A stretch of 64,000 bases of DNA from Arthrobacter sp. UM1 (GCF_020483305.1 NZ_JACWAB010000009.1:1-64000), one strand, 5' to 3'. Counted from the stretch's first letter, positions 34,896 to 43,497 are shown. The notes: a model not told the origin generated them from the sequence alone. Numbers and translations are program-made.

Positions 34896-36023
34896 GTGCA
34901 GCGGGAGTCAGTCGTCACCATCAGCTCCGGGGAGTCGTGCGGCGAGCCCCGTTCCGAACCCCGCGGTGCGGACCTCGCCCGCCTCGCCGAGGCCTGCGCC
35001 CCGGACTGCGAGGGCCGCGAGGAGCCCGAGGCCGGCCGCCTCGAGCGCGTCCTGCGCGCATTCGAAGCCCAGTGGGGAGACCTGTCCTCGGCCAAGCCGA
35101 GCCGCGTCTGGACCGCCCTCGCGAGCACCGCCGCCCTGGACCTCGGCGCCGTCCGGATGGCCGAGCCGCACCTGGACGCGCTCGCGATCCTCGCCCAGGC
35201 GCGGGCCGCGGGGGAGCCCTCCTTCGAGCCGCCCGCCGGGAGCACGTGGGGCGTGTTCGCCGCGGAGCGCCCGGACCTCCGCCTCGAGGCGCGGCCCACC
35301 GGCCCGGCGGAGGGCACGTTCGCCGGTCCCGCCCCCTTCTCCCTGTCCGGCGTGAAGCCGTGGTGCTCGCTCGGCGGGCAGCTCTCGCATGCCGTCGTCA
35401 CCGCGCACACGGGGGAGGGCCGCCAGGCGTTCGCCGTCGACCTCCGCGGCGAGGGCGTCCGCGCCGTCGAGGACCCCTGGCCCTCTCGGGGACTCGCCGA
35501 GATCCCGAGCGGCTCCCTCGAGTTCAGCGGGGCCCCGGCGTTCCCTGTGGGCGGCCCGGGCTGGTATCTCGAACGGCCCGGCTTCGCGTGGGGCGGCATC
35601 GGAGTGGCGGCGTGCTGGCTCGGCGGCGCTGTGGGCCTCGCGAGGACGGCCGCCCGCGCCGCGGAGCGCCGCCGCAAGGCGACTGACTTCCCCGTCACCG
35701 GCTCCCTCCTCGCGCGTCTCGACGCCGTGCTGGAGACGGCCCGCCTCAGCCTTGAGGCCGGCGCCGCCGTCGCCGAGGGGCGCCGGGAGAATCCCCTTCC
35801 CAGCGCGTGGGCGCTCGCCCTGCGGACCCGCAACACGGTCTTCCGTGCGGTCCGCGAGGCGCAGTCCCTCGCCCGCGAGATCGCGGGCCCCGCGGCGCTG
35901 GCAGGGGACGTGCGCTTCGCCAAGGCGGACGCGGACCTCACGGTCTACCTCGCTCAGCACCACGGCCAGCGGGACGAGGCCTCGCTCGGCGCCCAGCTCG
36001 TGGAGGAGGGATTCCCGTGGTGA
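34896..36023 (+). CDS. Acyl-CoA dehydrogenase-like protein
   Basis: 375 residues with the acyl-CoA dehydrogenase outline: N-terminal helical bundle, middle beta domain with FSLSGVKPWCSLGGQLSHAVVTA, and a C-terminal helical domain (residues about 215-375). The usual catalytic Glu and FAD-binding RxxxQ arginine region are not obvious, so it may be a diverged or non-oxidising member. The GTG at 34896 follows GGAGG by ten bases. It overlaps the PIG-L/methyltransferase gene by seven bases and forms the first gene of a three-gene operon also coding a glycosyltransferase, pointing to a modified glycolipid or glycan. Confidence 0.75.
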   Translation: MQRESVVTISSGESCGEPRSEPRGADLARLAEACAPDCEGREEPEAGRLERVLRAFEAQWGDLSSAKPSRVWTALASTAALDLGAVRMAEPHLDALAILAQARAAGEPSFEPPAGSTWGVFAAERPDLRLEARPTGPAEGTFAGPAPFSLSGVKPWCSLGGQLSHAVVTAHTGEGRQAFAVDLRGEGVRAVEDPWPSRGLAEIPSGSLEFSGAPAFPVGGPGWYLERPGFAWGGIGVAACWLGGAVGLARTAARAAERRRKATDFPVTGSLLARLDAVLETARLSLEAGAAVAEGRRENPLPSAWALALRTRNTVFRAVREAQSLAREIAGPAALAGDVRFAKADADLTVYLAQHHGQRDEASLGAQLVEEGFPW

Positions 36024-37402
36024 CCTTCCGGCACACGGACCCCTCGACGCCGGAGGAGGACTGGGCCGCGGCGGGGGCGCTCGACCTGCCCCTCCTCGAT
36101 CCCGACGTCCTGGACCGGGCCGGGGGCATGGTGGTCGCGGCCGCCCATCCCGACGACGAGCTCCTCGGCGCCGCCGCCCTCCTCGCCGAGGCCGAGCGCC
36201 GCGGCCTTCCCCTCGTCACCGTCCTGGCCGCCCTCGGGGAGGGGTCGCACCCGGACTCGCCCACGCACGCCCCGAAGGAGCTCGCCGAGCGGCGGCGCGA
36301 GGAGTACGCGTCCCTCGCCTCCCGCCTCTTCCCGAGTGCGGACTCCCGCGTGCTCGGACTGCCCGACGGCGGCCTGGGCCGCCGCCGCGATGACCTGGAC
36401 CGGGCCCTCGAGGACGCGCTGAGGGCGGTCCCCGCTCCCGCCGTCGTCGTCTGCCCCCACCGGGAGGACGCGCACGCGGACCACGTCGCGGTGGCGGAGG
36501 CGGCCCGGGCCGCGGCGCAGAGGGCCGGGGCGGTGTTGCTCGAGTACCCGATCTGGTACTGGCACTGGGCTCGGCCGGAGGACGGCCGGTGGCGCTCCTG
36601 GAAGCGGGTCGCCGACCCCGAGGGGCTGGACCGCCGCGCGCTGTGGACCGTGTACCCGTCTCAGACGGAGCCGCTCTCGGCGGCCGAGGGGGACGAGGCG
36701 ATCCTGCCGCCGGGCGTCCTCGCGCACTTCCTCCGTGGCGCGGACACCGTGGAGGCAGCGGATTTCAGCGCGGCCGCGCAGGACGAGGAGCGCGATGCGT
36801 CCGTCGGAGCCTCCGTCAACGACGCCCGGACGGCCGCGGCGGTCTTCGACCGCCTCCACCACGAGTCCGAGGACCCCTGGGACCTCTACGAGTCGCCGTA
36901 CGAGCGGCGGAAGCGGGACCAGCTCGTCGGGCTGCTCGAGCGGGAGCGGCTGTACGGGCGAGCGTTCGAGATCGGCTGCTCCGTGGGCGCGCTCAGCCAG
37001 GCGCTGCTGCGGGTGAGCCCGGACGTGGTCGCCGTGGATGCGAGCTCCGAGGCCGTCGGGACGGCGCAGCGGCGCTCGGAGGGCATCCGCGGCCTGGACT
37101 TCCGCGTGGCGACCGTCCCCGACGAGTGGCCCGAGGGCGAGTTCGAGCTCGTGGTCCTCTCCGAGACGGGCTACTACCTCTCTCGCGAGCAGCTCGAGGC
37201 GGTGTGGGGCCGGATCGAGGCGAGCACCCCGCGCACCTTCACGCTGGCGCTCTGCCACTGGCGCGGGGACGTGGAGGACTGGCCGCTCGACGCGCGCCAG
37301 GTCCACGCCTCGGCGCGCGAGCACTGGCCCGAGGCTGCTGTCCGCTCCGTCGAGGACCCCGAGTTCCTTATCGACATCCTCACCGTGGAGCGAGGCGCGT
37401 GA
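36017..37402 (+). CDS. Bifunctional PIG-L deacetylase / NodS-like SAM methyltransferase
   Basis: Two-domain enzyme of 461 residues. Residues 1-250 form a PIG-L/LmbE zinc de-N-acetylase with AHPDDE (His44, Asp46, Asp47) and the second metal ligand pair in DAHADHV (His153, His156). Residues 285-460 form a NodS-like methyltransferase, opening DPWDLYESPYERRKRDQLV and with SAM loop FEIGCSVGALS (about 317-327). By family it would free an N-acetyl amino sugar and methylate it, the same pair of steps as NodB plus NodS in Nod-factor synthesis. Two adjacent GTGs (36017, 36020) are possible starts behind GGAGGAGGG. Stop overlaps the glycosyltransferase start. Confidence 0.85.
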   Translation: MVTFRHTDPSTPEEDWAAAGALDLPLLDPDVLDRAGGMVVAAAHPDDELLGAAALLAEAERRGLPLVTVLAALGEGSHPDSPTHAPKELAERRREEYASLASRLFPSADSRVLGLPDGGLGRRRDDLDRALEDALRAVPAPAVVVCPHREDAHADHVAVAEAARAAAQRAGAVLLEYPIWYWHWARPEDGRWRSWKRVADPEGLDRRALWTVYPSQTEPLSAAEGDEAILPPGVLAHFLRGADTVEAADFSAAAQDEERDASVGASVNDARTAAAVFDRLHHESEDPWDLYESPYERRKRDQLVGLLERERLYGRAFEIGCSVGALSQALLRVSPDVVAVDASSEAVGTAQRRSEGIRGLDFRVATVPDEWPEGEFELVVLSETGYYLSREQLEAVWGRIEASTPRTFTLALCHWRGDVEDWPLDARQVHASAREHWPEAAVRSVEDPEFLIDILTVERGA

Positions 37403-38145
37403 GCGGCCTGCCGAGGCGGCGCGTCGTCGGAGCGGGCGGCTCCGGGGTGGAGGCCGTCGGCGTCGTCGTGCCCGCGAAGAACGAGGAGGCGGGCATCGCC
37501 GCCGCCCTCACCGCCGTCTTCGCGTCCCTCGACCGCGCTCGCCGCGAGCGCCCCGGACTCCGGGTGAGGGCGGTCTGCGTGACGGATGGCAGCACGGACC
37601 GGACCGATGAGATCGTGCGGGAGCTCGCCGGCCGCCGGGCCGAGCTGGAGCTCCTGCACGACGAGCTCGGAACCGTCGGCGCCGCCCGTGCAGCGGGCTG
37701 TGAGGCCCTCCTCGGCTGGCACGCGGACTCCTCCCGCCTCTGGATCGCGACGACGGACGCCGACTCCCTCGTCCCCGCCGACTGGATCGCCGCGCACCTG
37801 AGGGCGGCCGACTCCGGGGACGACGCCTTCGTGGGGACCGTGGCCCCGGATCCGGCGGGGACCCGGCCGGACGTCCTGGCGGCCTGGCACGCGCGGCACC
37901 GCCTCGAGGACGGGCACCCGTACGTGTTCGGCGCCAACCTCGGCTTCCGAGGCTCCGCCTACCGGGCGGCGGGCGGATTCGAGCCGCGGGGCCACGGAGA
38001 GGACGTGGCCCTCGTGGCCGCCCTTCGGGCCTCGGGCGCGCGGGTGAGGTCGGCGGACGCCGGGCGGGTCCGCACCTCGGGCCGCCTGGAGGGACGCGTG
38101 GCCGAGGGCTTCAGCTCGTACCTGCGGGGGCTGGGTGATGCATGA
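37399..38145 (+). CDS. GT2-family glycosyltransferase
   Basis: 248-residue GT-A fold enzyme. VVVPAKNEEAGIAAAL opens the nucleotide-sugar domain, VTDGSTDRT and TTDADSLVPADWI hold the DxD-type metal site, and FGANLGFRGSAYRAAGGFEPRGHGEDVALV is the acceptor-side GED-like block. No membrane span, so it acts at the cytosolic face. GTG overlaps the upstream stop (GTGA). Likely attaches or supplies the sugar processed by the deacetylase-methyltransferase. Confidence 0.85.
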   Translation: MSGLPRRRVVGAGGSGVEAVGVVVPAKNEEAGIAAALTAVFASLDRARRERPGLRVRAVCVTDGSTDRTDEIVRELAGRRAELELLHDELGTVGAARAAGCEALLGWHADSSRLWIATTDADSLVPADWIAAHLRAADSGDDAFVGTVAPDPAGTRPDVLAAWHARHRLEDGHPYVFGANLGFRGSAYRAAGGFEPRGHGEDVALVAALRASGARVRSADAGRVRTSGRLEGRVAEGFSSYLRGLGDA

Positions 38146-38188
38146 AACGTGCATATCGCTTGCATTCAGGTCATGACTAGAGTTGCAT
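38139..38188 (+). promoter_or_regulatory. Phased TGCAT motifs upstream of the antitoxin gene
   Basis: TGCAT occurs at 38139, 38150, 38161 and 38184, spaced 11, 11 and 23 bases, so all lie on one face of the helix. This suits cooperative binding by a small dimeric repressor such as the antitoxin that follows. Confidence 0.45.
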
Positions 38189-38216
38189 AGTCGTACATCG
38201 ATCTGAAGGAGGGGCA

Positions 38217-38588
38217 GTGTCTGCTGTTGGAACCACAGAGAGGACGGCGGCCAGGGGGCAAGCCGAGCTCTCCGTTCAAGAGATCCTTGCCCATTTGGAA
38301 GAGCGCATGGAGCGCCCCTTGATCGGACTGGCCGTCGACGCGTCCGCTTCTGCGATCAGCCGCTGGCGGAGCGGGGAGAGCATGCCTGGCCATGCCAAGG
38401 AGGCGCGGCTGCGCAATCTGCACACGGTCTTTCGGATGCTGGAGCAGACGGACGGCGCGCATGTCGCGAGGGCTTGGTTCATGGGGATGAACCCGCAGCT
38501 GGAGGACCGCTCACCCCTGGAGGCCATCGCTGAGGGGGATGTGAAGTCGGTCCTGGCCGCGGCTCGCGCTTTTGCGGCCGGGGCATGA
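38217..38588 (+). CDS. Xre/MbcA/ParS-type (DUF2384) antitoxin
   Basis: 123 residues. A helix-turn-helix-like N-terminal half (LIGLAVDASASAISRWRSGESMPG) and the C-terminal toxin-binding domain with ARAWFMGMNPQLEDRSPLEAIAEGDVKSVL, the signature of antitoxins that pair with RES-domain toxins. GAAGGAGGGG precedes the GTG start. The stop overlaps an ATG (ATGA) of a short frame that leads into a disrupted RES-like sequence, so the antitoxin now looks orphaned. Base composition drops from here on. Confidence 0.8.
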   Translation: MSAVGTTERTAARGQAELSVQEILAHLEERMERPLIGLAVDASASAISRWRSGESMPGHAKEARLRNLHTVFRMLEQTDGAHVARAWFMGMNPQLEDRSPLEAIAEGDVKSVLAAARAFAAGA

Positions 38589-38906
38589 GCCTTCTGGAGC
38601 CGGTCGCCGTCGACCAGCCTGAAACTCACACGTTTCTGACGGAGCGCATGGGCGAAGCGTTGCGCGCGAGGATTGGAGTATTTGGGCAAGTCGCATGTGC
38701 GAGGATCAGACCGTCAGCTGACGAGGGCTATCGTCCGGTGGGCCTTTTCGGCAACGGATGATCGAGGGGCTCCACTGGACGAAGGGATTCGCTACACCTC
38801 TCGTTTTGAGGAGCTGTCCTGCTATGCCCTATTCAAGGCGAGGCGACAATGCCCCCGCCAGGGGTTGTCAACACTCCGAAGCAAGCAGTCAGCATATTCG
38901 GATTGA
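38585..38906 (+). pseudogene. Remnant of a RES-domain toxin
   Basis: From the ATG coupled to the antitoxin stop, a frame runs about 58 codons. In another frame, AWAKRCARGLEYLGKS leads to RQLTRAIVRWAF and GIRYTSRFEELSCYALFKAR, which resembles the C-terminal part of RES NAD-degrading toxins (GIxYxSR...ALF). The N-terminal catalytic Arg/Tyr region is missing and no single frame spans the locus, so the toxin is presumed inactive. The junction cannot be placed precisely. Confidence 0.6.
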
Positions 38907-39283
38907 TCTGCACCAGCAGCTCGTAGCTTCGCGGTCAGAGGCTGAAGAAGGCCACCGTGTCTAAGACGTCAGGGGAAGGGTGTCTGTGGGCATGCCTTTC
39001 TTGTAGAACGCGCACATGCCGGTTGACGACCTTCCAGCGAGAATGGAGGTGCCTTCTCGAGTATCTTGGCTCCCCGAGGTGCGAAGGCGTCAGGCGTATT
39101 GGCGATCTTGCTTCAAGGCATGCGGGGGGGGGTTGCAAAATCGAAAATGAACGGTCTAAGTTTCGAGTGGTTCGAAACACAAGTTAGAGTGGCCTGTGTG
39201 GGTAGGCTCAGTAGTTTCGGGCTTCAATACCCACTGGATCGACACGGACACCCGTGTCACTCAATCACCCATATAGGAGAACC
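38907..39283. other. Gene-poor lower-GC spacer
   Basis: No convincing coding frame. It holds a 9-G run near 39123 and, close to the next gene, the inverted repeat GACACGG-ACAC-CCGTGTC (39241-39258), a possible operator or leader hairpin. Confidence 0.5.
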
Positions 39284-39850
39284 GTGTCTCATTCTCAGAA
39301 CCAGCCTGGAGGCCAGCACAACCCGCAGGGCAACGACGCCCCGCAAGGCGTTCCGGGTCAATGGAACGGACAGCAAGGCCCGCAGTACAACGGGTACCCG
39401 AACCAGGGCTACCCCCAGCAGGGTTTCCAGCAGGGTCCGCCGCCCAAGAAGAAGCGGAAGGGCCTCATGATCGGGTGCGGGATTACCCTTGTGGTTCTGA
39501 TCGCGATCCTCGTCGGTTGTTCCGCCCTCTTCAAAAGCGCAACCGATGCTGCGAAGAATGGCGGAAATTCCGGACAGGGCCAGTCATCTCAGATGGTGAA
39601 GGCGAGCGCGACGGCGACAGCCGCCGCATCCGTCACCTATGGTCCTATCGGCAGTGGGAGCAATGCAGACTTCTCCGGATCCTGGACCAAAGATGTCAAG
39701 GATGACGGCAAGGGGTACGGCGTTACCGTGCAGGACAAGTCAGGTAGCGCCTCTGCCAAGGTGACATGCAAGATTGTCAAGGACGGGAAGACTGTGGACG
39801 AAAAGTCGGCCACGGGAGCCTACTCAGTGGCGTCCTGCACAGGAATGTAG
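39284..39850 (+). CDS. MmpS-like membrane-anchored protein
   Basis: 188 residues: a Gln/Asn/Gly/Pro-rich cytosolic lead of about 55 residues ending PPPKKKRKG, one span (LMIGCGITLVVLIAILVGCS), then an extracellular domain with VTYGPIGSGS, SWTKDVKDDGKGYGVTVQDK and VTCKIVKDGKTVDEKSATGAYSVASC. The last block matches the C-terminal beta-domain of MmpS-type accessory proteins (paired Cys, DGK-x-V-x-E). No MmpL transporter is adjacent. GGAG lies five bases before the GTG start. Confidence 0.65.
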   Translation: MSHSQNQPGGQHNPQGNDAPQGVPGQWNGQQGPQYNGYPNQGYPQQGFQQGPPPKKKRKGLMIGCGITLVVLIAILVGCSALFKSATDAAKNGGNSGQGQSSQMVKASATATAAASVTYGPIGSGSNADFSGSWTKDVKDDGKGYGVTVQDKSGSASAKVTCKIVKDGKTVDEKSATGAYSVASCTGM

Positions 39851-39867
39851 CCACGCATCCCTGTAGA

Positions 39868-39904
39868 AGCGCCCCGGAGTTGCTCTCCGGGGCGCTCTTC
39901 TTTG
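39868..39904 (+). terminator. Intrinsic terminator of the MmpS-like gene
   Basis: Perfect 12-bp stem AGCGCCCCGGAG / CTCCGGGGCGCT with a 5-nt loop, followed by CTTCTTTG. Confidence 0.85.
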
Positions 39905-40911
39905 AATTAGAAAGTATGGCACCCGCGATTTTCGCCCTAGCGATTCCCGAATGAGATGACGAGTGTTTGGCGTGTCGATCGAATTGTTAATTTAAGTACA
40001 CACTTCATACTTGGCTCTCTCGAAAAAATATCTCCCCCTCGGTGAATAATTCTTGGAAAGCATATTCGTGAGTATTCGTGCTGTAGTGGCACACACCACG
40101 GTTGAGCACCGTTGATGGGCTAGGTGGGGCCTGAGTATTCACAAAGTCGGAAGTTCATTGATACAGCTTGAACCTTCTTGTGTGCCTTCGAAAAACGCAG
40201 AGAGCGGTACAGGTGTGTGAAACATGCATTGGTTCCCAATGCTGACCTGCCCAAGCATCTCACGGATGATCGTGCCAGGTTTTCACGTCGTGGCGGAATT
40301 GTTGGTGATCGCGGCGCGCTACCACCTGGAGGAGCGGTCGGATGGCGGGTGGGAGGATGGATTCGTGATGCTTCTGTGCTTGTCTGTTCAGAAGATGGAA
40401 GAGGGCCCACCTCCTCAAACCGGGAGGGGCGCCGGCGTTGACGGGCGAACTCGAACCCTTTCAGGGCTGTCGCGGTCACCTGTTTTCCTTGAACAGTCGG
40501 GGACCTTGTCCCTGCGGTCCTGGAAGAATCATGTGGGGGTGGGCAGAAAGTGAGCCGCTTAGCTACCTCTGAGAACCCAACGGCGGAAGCTCCTCGCTTC
40601 CGTCGAAGTATCTTGTTGCCCGATGCCCTTCGGCTGGCACAGTTGAACATTTGTGCCGCACTTCACAAATCATCAGCTTCGGAAGAAGCAGGTTTGGCCA
40701 AGGGTCCAGGGGTGAAGTTTTCAGAGCGAGCACATCGCGAAATCGAGGCTGGTAGCCGGCTTACACGAGCAGATTAGTTCGCTTCGCGGTGATTCATAAG
40801 GCAGGTGGGATTTGAACTGTCCTGGAGTCAGATTCATTTGGAAGTATGAATCGCCAAGTACGCGCTACAAGATACGGAAGTTTGCGGGGGTCCTATCCCC
40901 TGCATTCGAGG
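39905..40911. other. About 1 kb of lower-GC sequence without a recognisable gene
   Basis: Only short frames with non-protein-like composition are present on either strand. There are AT-rich blocks (around 39990-40070) with repeated TATTCGTG at 40063-40080 and a small GTGG/CCAC stem. At 40806-40816 GGGATTTGAAC matches the T-loop portion of the nearby tRNA-Ser but the rest does not fold as a tRNA arm. Looks like decayed accessory DNA. Confidence 0.5.
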
Positions 40912-41778
40912 CTAGCCTTTCCCGCGCTCTTTGGCTTCGATCTTGGCAAGACGTTCATAGACTCGTGTCCTTGCCTTGTACTGCTCGGGTACGAGTCGAA
41001 GATATCGTCTCAGAACTTCCTTCTCATCCTCGTGCCGGCCAAGTTTCCGAAGGATGATCGCGGCTTCTTCTGTGTAGTGAGGGGCTGGCCCTCGCTCAAA
41101 GATGTCCGCCTCTGCGCCACGGACGCCGATCATGGCCCACTCCAACGCGTCCTCATACCGTTTCTCACGTTTGAGCTGCCGGATAACCTCCACCGTCTGT
41201 AGGTAGTGGACACCTTCCGGGGCCCCGCGACGCAGCTCGAAGGCTTGTCCGGCCGTGGCTTTCTGCAGCATGGCTGTGGTCTCCAGCGCCCGGGTCGCGC
41301 TCTGCTCACTTGGAGACAGTGGCGGGAAGTTTTCAGCAGAGAATGGGAACGGCTCTGCAGAAGAAAGCGCCCGGATCCATGCGCGGCCTCGCGTCCCCTT
41401 CACGCCTCGGGCTAGGAACAGCAACACCTCAACTTCGAGTCCGTCACGCCCTTCCATGAGCTCATCGACAGCCAAATATCGAGAGGCGTAGCCGACGCGG
41501 AAGCCATCGAGCCACACTGCTAGATCACTAGCAGCAGACTTCGGGGCCTCAGAGTCTCGCCTCAACGTTGCTCGCCCAGAGAAGCAAGCCCGTTTGCGAA
41601 CATCGAAGGTCATAGCGAACTCCGCCAAGTCATGCTTCGCGGCGGTGTTCATGGACACCACCTCTACCGGCTCCAGGAGAAGGTCTTCCCATGCAGGGGG
41701 ACGGAGTGTGTCCTGAGCAGTGCTAGGACCATCGGCGGCAGGCTTGGGGTCGCTGAAAAGCCTTGACAGGAATGACAT
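40912..41778 (-). CDS. Orphan protein with TPR-like C-terminus
   Basis: 288 residues, not recognised. The N-terminal half has beta character (PVEVVSMNTAAKHDLAEFAM, then RACFSGRATLRRD, VWLDGFRVGYASRYL and VEVLLFLARGVKGTRGRAWI), reminiscent of HIRAN-type folds, though this is tentative. The C-terminal half is helical repeats: TVEVIRQLKREKRYEDALEWAMIGV, EEAAIILRKLGRHEDEKEVLRRYLRLVPEQ, typical TPR spacing. ATG 41778 is chosen as the first Met before protein-like sequence. The frame remains open for another 320 bases with a composition unlike the rest. Confidence 0.6.
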   Translation of the reverse strand: MSFLSRLFSDPKPAADGPSTAQDTLRPPAWEDLLLEPVEVVSMNTAAKHDLAEFAMTFDVRKRACFSGRATLRRDSEAPKSAASDLAVWLDGFRVGYASRYLAVDELMEGRDGLEVEVLLFLARGVKGTRGRAWIRALSSAEPFPFSAENFPPLSPSEQSATRALETTAMLQKATAGQAFELRRGAPEGVHYLQTVEVIRQLKREKRYEDALEWAMIGVRGAEADIFERGPAPHYTEEAAIILRKLGRHEDEKEVLRRYLRLVPEQYKARTRVYERLAKIEAKERGKG

Positions 41779-42069
41779 ACATTCATCATTCCACTCCCGG
41801 AATCTCATCAGCCCTGGCGCTCGGCTCTCGACTGTGCTGAGATCTGCAGCAGATCGGGCAATGGGCACTTGGCTGGGGCCAGCTCGTTCAGCAGACGCAC
41901 CTTCTGTTCGGCTAGGGCTAGCCGAGTTGTAGTCGTCGCCCACGAAGTCACCTCGGCGTCCGGTGGTCTTGTGGGGACCTGAGCGGCACCTGGGGGCCTG
42001 CATCTTGCTCTTCGTGCCCTCGCTGAGCGTTGTGGGCAAAATGTGGGCACGGCCTAACCCCTGGACATG
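41779..42069. other. Spacer between orphan gene and tRNA-Ser terminator
   Basis: No supported gene. Direct repeats TGTGGGCA at 42031-42038 and 42042-42049, 11 bases apart, resemble integrase arm-type sites and lie beside a tRNA 3' end. Confidence 0.4.
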
Positions 42070-42070
42070 A

Positions 42071-42116
42071 AGAAGGCCCCTCCTTCCCTGGTATCTCAAG
42101 GAAGAAGGGGCCTTCT
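42071..42116 (-). terminator. Terminator after tRNA-Ser(CGA)
   Basis: AGAAGGCCCC pairs with GGGGCCTTCT around a partly paired inner region. It lies 7 bases past the tRNA. The same GAAGGCCCCTCC stem is used after tRNA-Arg(ACG) at 49035. Confidence 0.75.
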
Positions 42117-42123
42117 CACTGGC

Positions 42124-42210
42124 GGTGACGGAGGGATTTGAACCCTCGGTACGGGGTTACCGTACACAACATTTCGAGTGTTGCACCTTCGGCCGCTCGG
42201 ACACGTCACC
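42124..42210 (-). tRNA. tRNA-Ser (anticodon CGA)
   Basis: 87 nt with a 7-bp acceptor (GGTGACG/CGTCACC), long variable arm as expected for class II tRNAs, T-loop GGGTTCAAATCCC and anticodon loop CTCGAAA, giving CGA for UCG codons. CCA is not encoded. The accessory patch abuts its 3' end, the usual side for integrative elements. Confidence 0.95.
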
Positions 42211-42317
42211 AGTACCCGGCCACTCTACCGGACGCGCGCGGACCGGCTCAAATCAAGGGCTTGCGTCGCTCCCGCACGTCACGCTGACCGCCTGACCGCC
42301 CGTCTTCCGGGCGAGCG

Positions 42318-42842
<525 letters not shown>

Positions 42843-42849
42843 TCAATGG

Positions 42850-42855
42850 TAGTTT
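42850..42855 (+). promoter_or_regulatory. -10 box of a leaderless promoter
   Basis: TAGTTT with six bases to the upp ATG. Confidence 0.5.
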
Positions 42856-42861
42856 TCTCTC

Positions 42862-43497
42862 ATGCGCACTCTCGTCGTCGACCACCCTCTCGTGGCCCAC
42901 AAGCTCACCGTTCTCCGGGACAAGAAGACGCCCTCCATCGTCTTCCGGAAGCTGACCGAGGAGCTCGTGACGCTGCTGGCGTACGAGGCCACGCGGGACG
43001 TCAAGACGGTCTCCTGCGAGATCGAGACGCCGGTGACCAAGGCCGTTGGCACGGAGTTCGCCAAGCCGACCCCGCTCGTGGTCCCCATCCTCCGCGCCGG
43101 GCTCGGCATGCTGGAGGGCATGATCCGCCTGGTGCCGACGGCGGAGGTGGGCTTCCTCGGCATGGCGCGCAACGAGGAGACGCTGGACATCATCACGTAC
43201 GCCGAGCGCCTTCCGGAGGACCTGACCGGCCGCCAGGTGTTCGTGCTGGACCCCATGCTCGCCACGGGCGGCACGCTCAAGGAGGCCGTGCACTTCCTGC
43301 TCCAGCGCGGCGCCGAGTCCGTGACGTGCATCTGCCTGCTCGCCGCCCCGGAGGGGCTCACGGTCCTCGAGGAGGACCTCCAGGACGCGCCCGTCTCGCT
43401 CGTGCTGGCCTCGATCGACGAGCGCCTCAACGAGAAGTCCTACATCGTCCCCGGCCTCGGCGACGCAGGCGACCGCCTGTACGGAGTCGCGGGCTGA
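42862..43497 (+). CDS. upp: Uracil phosphoribosyltransferase
   Basis: Pyrimidine salvage enzyme forming UMP from uracil and PRPP, 211 residues, normal length. The PRPP loop is [16 protein letters not shown], the N-terminal [18 protein letters not shown] and the C-terminal [11 protein letters not shown] flexible uracil-binding block are conserved. The start appears leaderless. Monocistronic, with a GCGCCCG/CGGGCGC stem (43567-43585) downstream that could end transcription or shape the next gene's leader. Confidence 0.95.
   Translation: MRTLVVDHPLVAHKLTVLRDKKTPSIVFRKLTEELVTLLAYEATRDVKTVSCEIETPVTKAVGTEFAKPTPLVVPILRAGLGMLEGMIRLVPTAEVGFLGMARNEETLDIITYAERLPEDLTGRQVFVLDPMLATGGTLKEAVHFLLQRGAESVTCICLLAAPEGLTVLEEDLQDAPVSLVLASIDERLNEKSYIVPGLGDAGDRLYGVAG

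Noticed and set aside
38935-39187. Two small antiparallel frames around 38.9-39.2 kb
   Set aside because: Cys/Arg-rich chance-like sequences with no start signals.
40224-40553. Plus-strand 109-codon frame in the accessory patch
   Set aside because: No ribosome binding site, no hydrophobic core or motif pattern. Probably chance.
40120-40650. Minus-strand 176-codon frame in the accessory patch
   Set aside because: Composition is not protein-like, it has no start signal and no recognisable motif.
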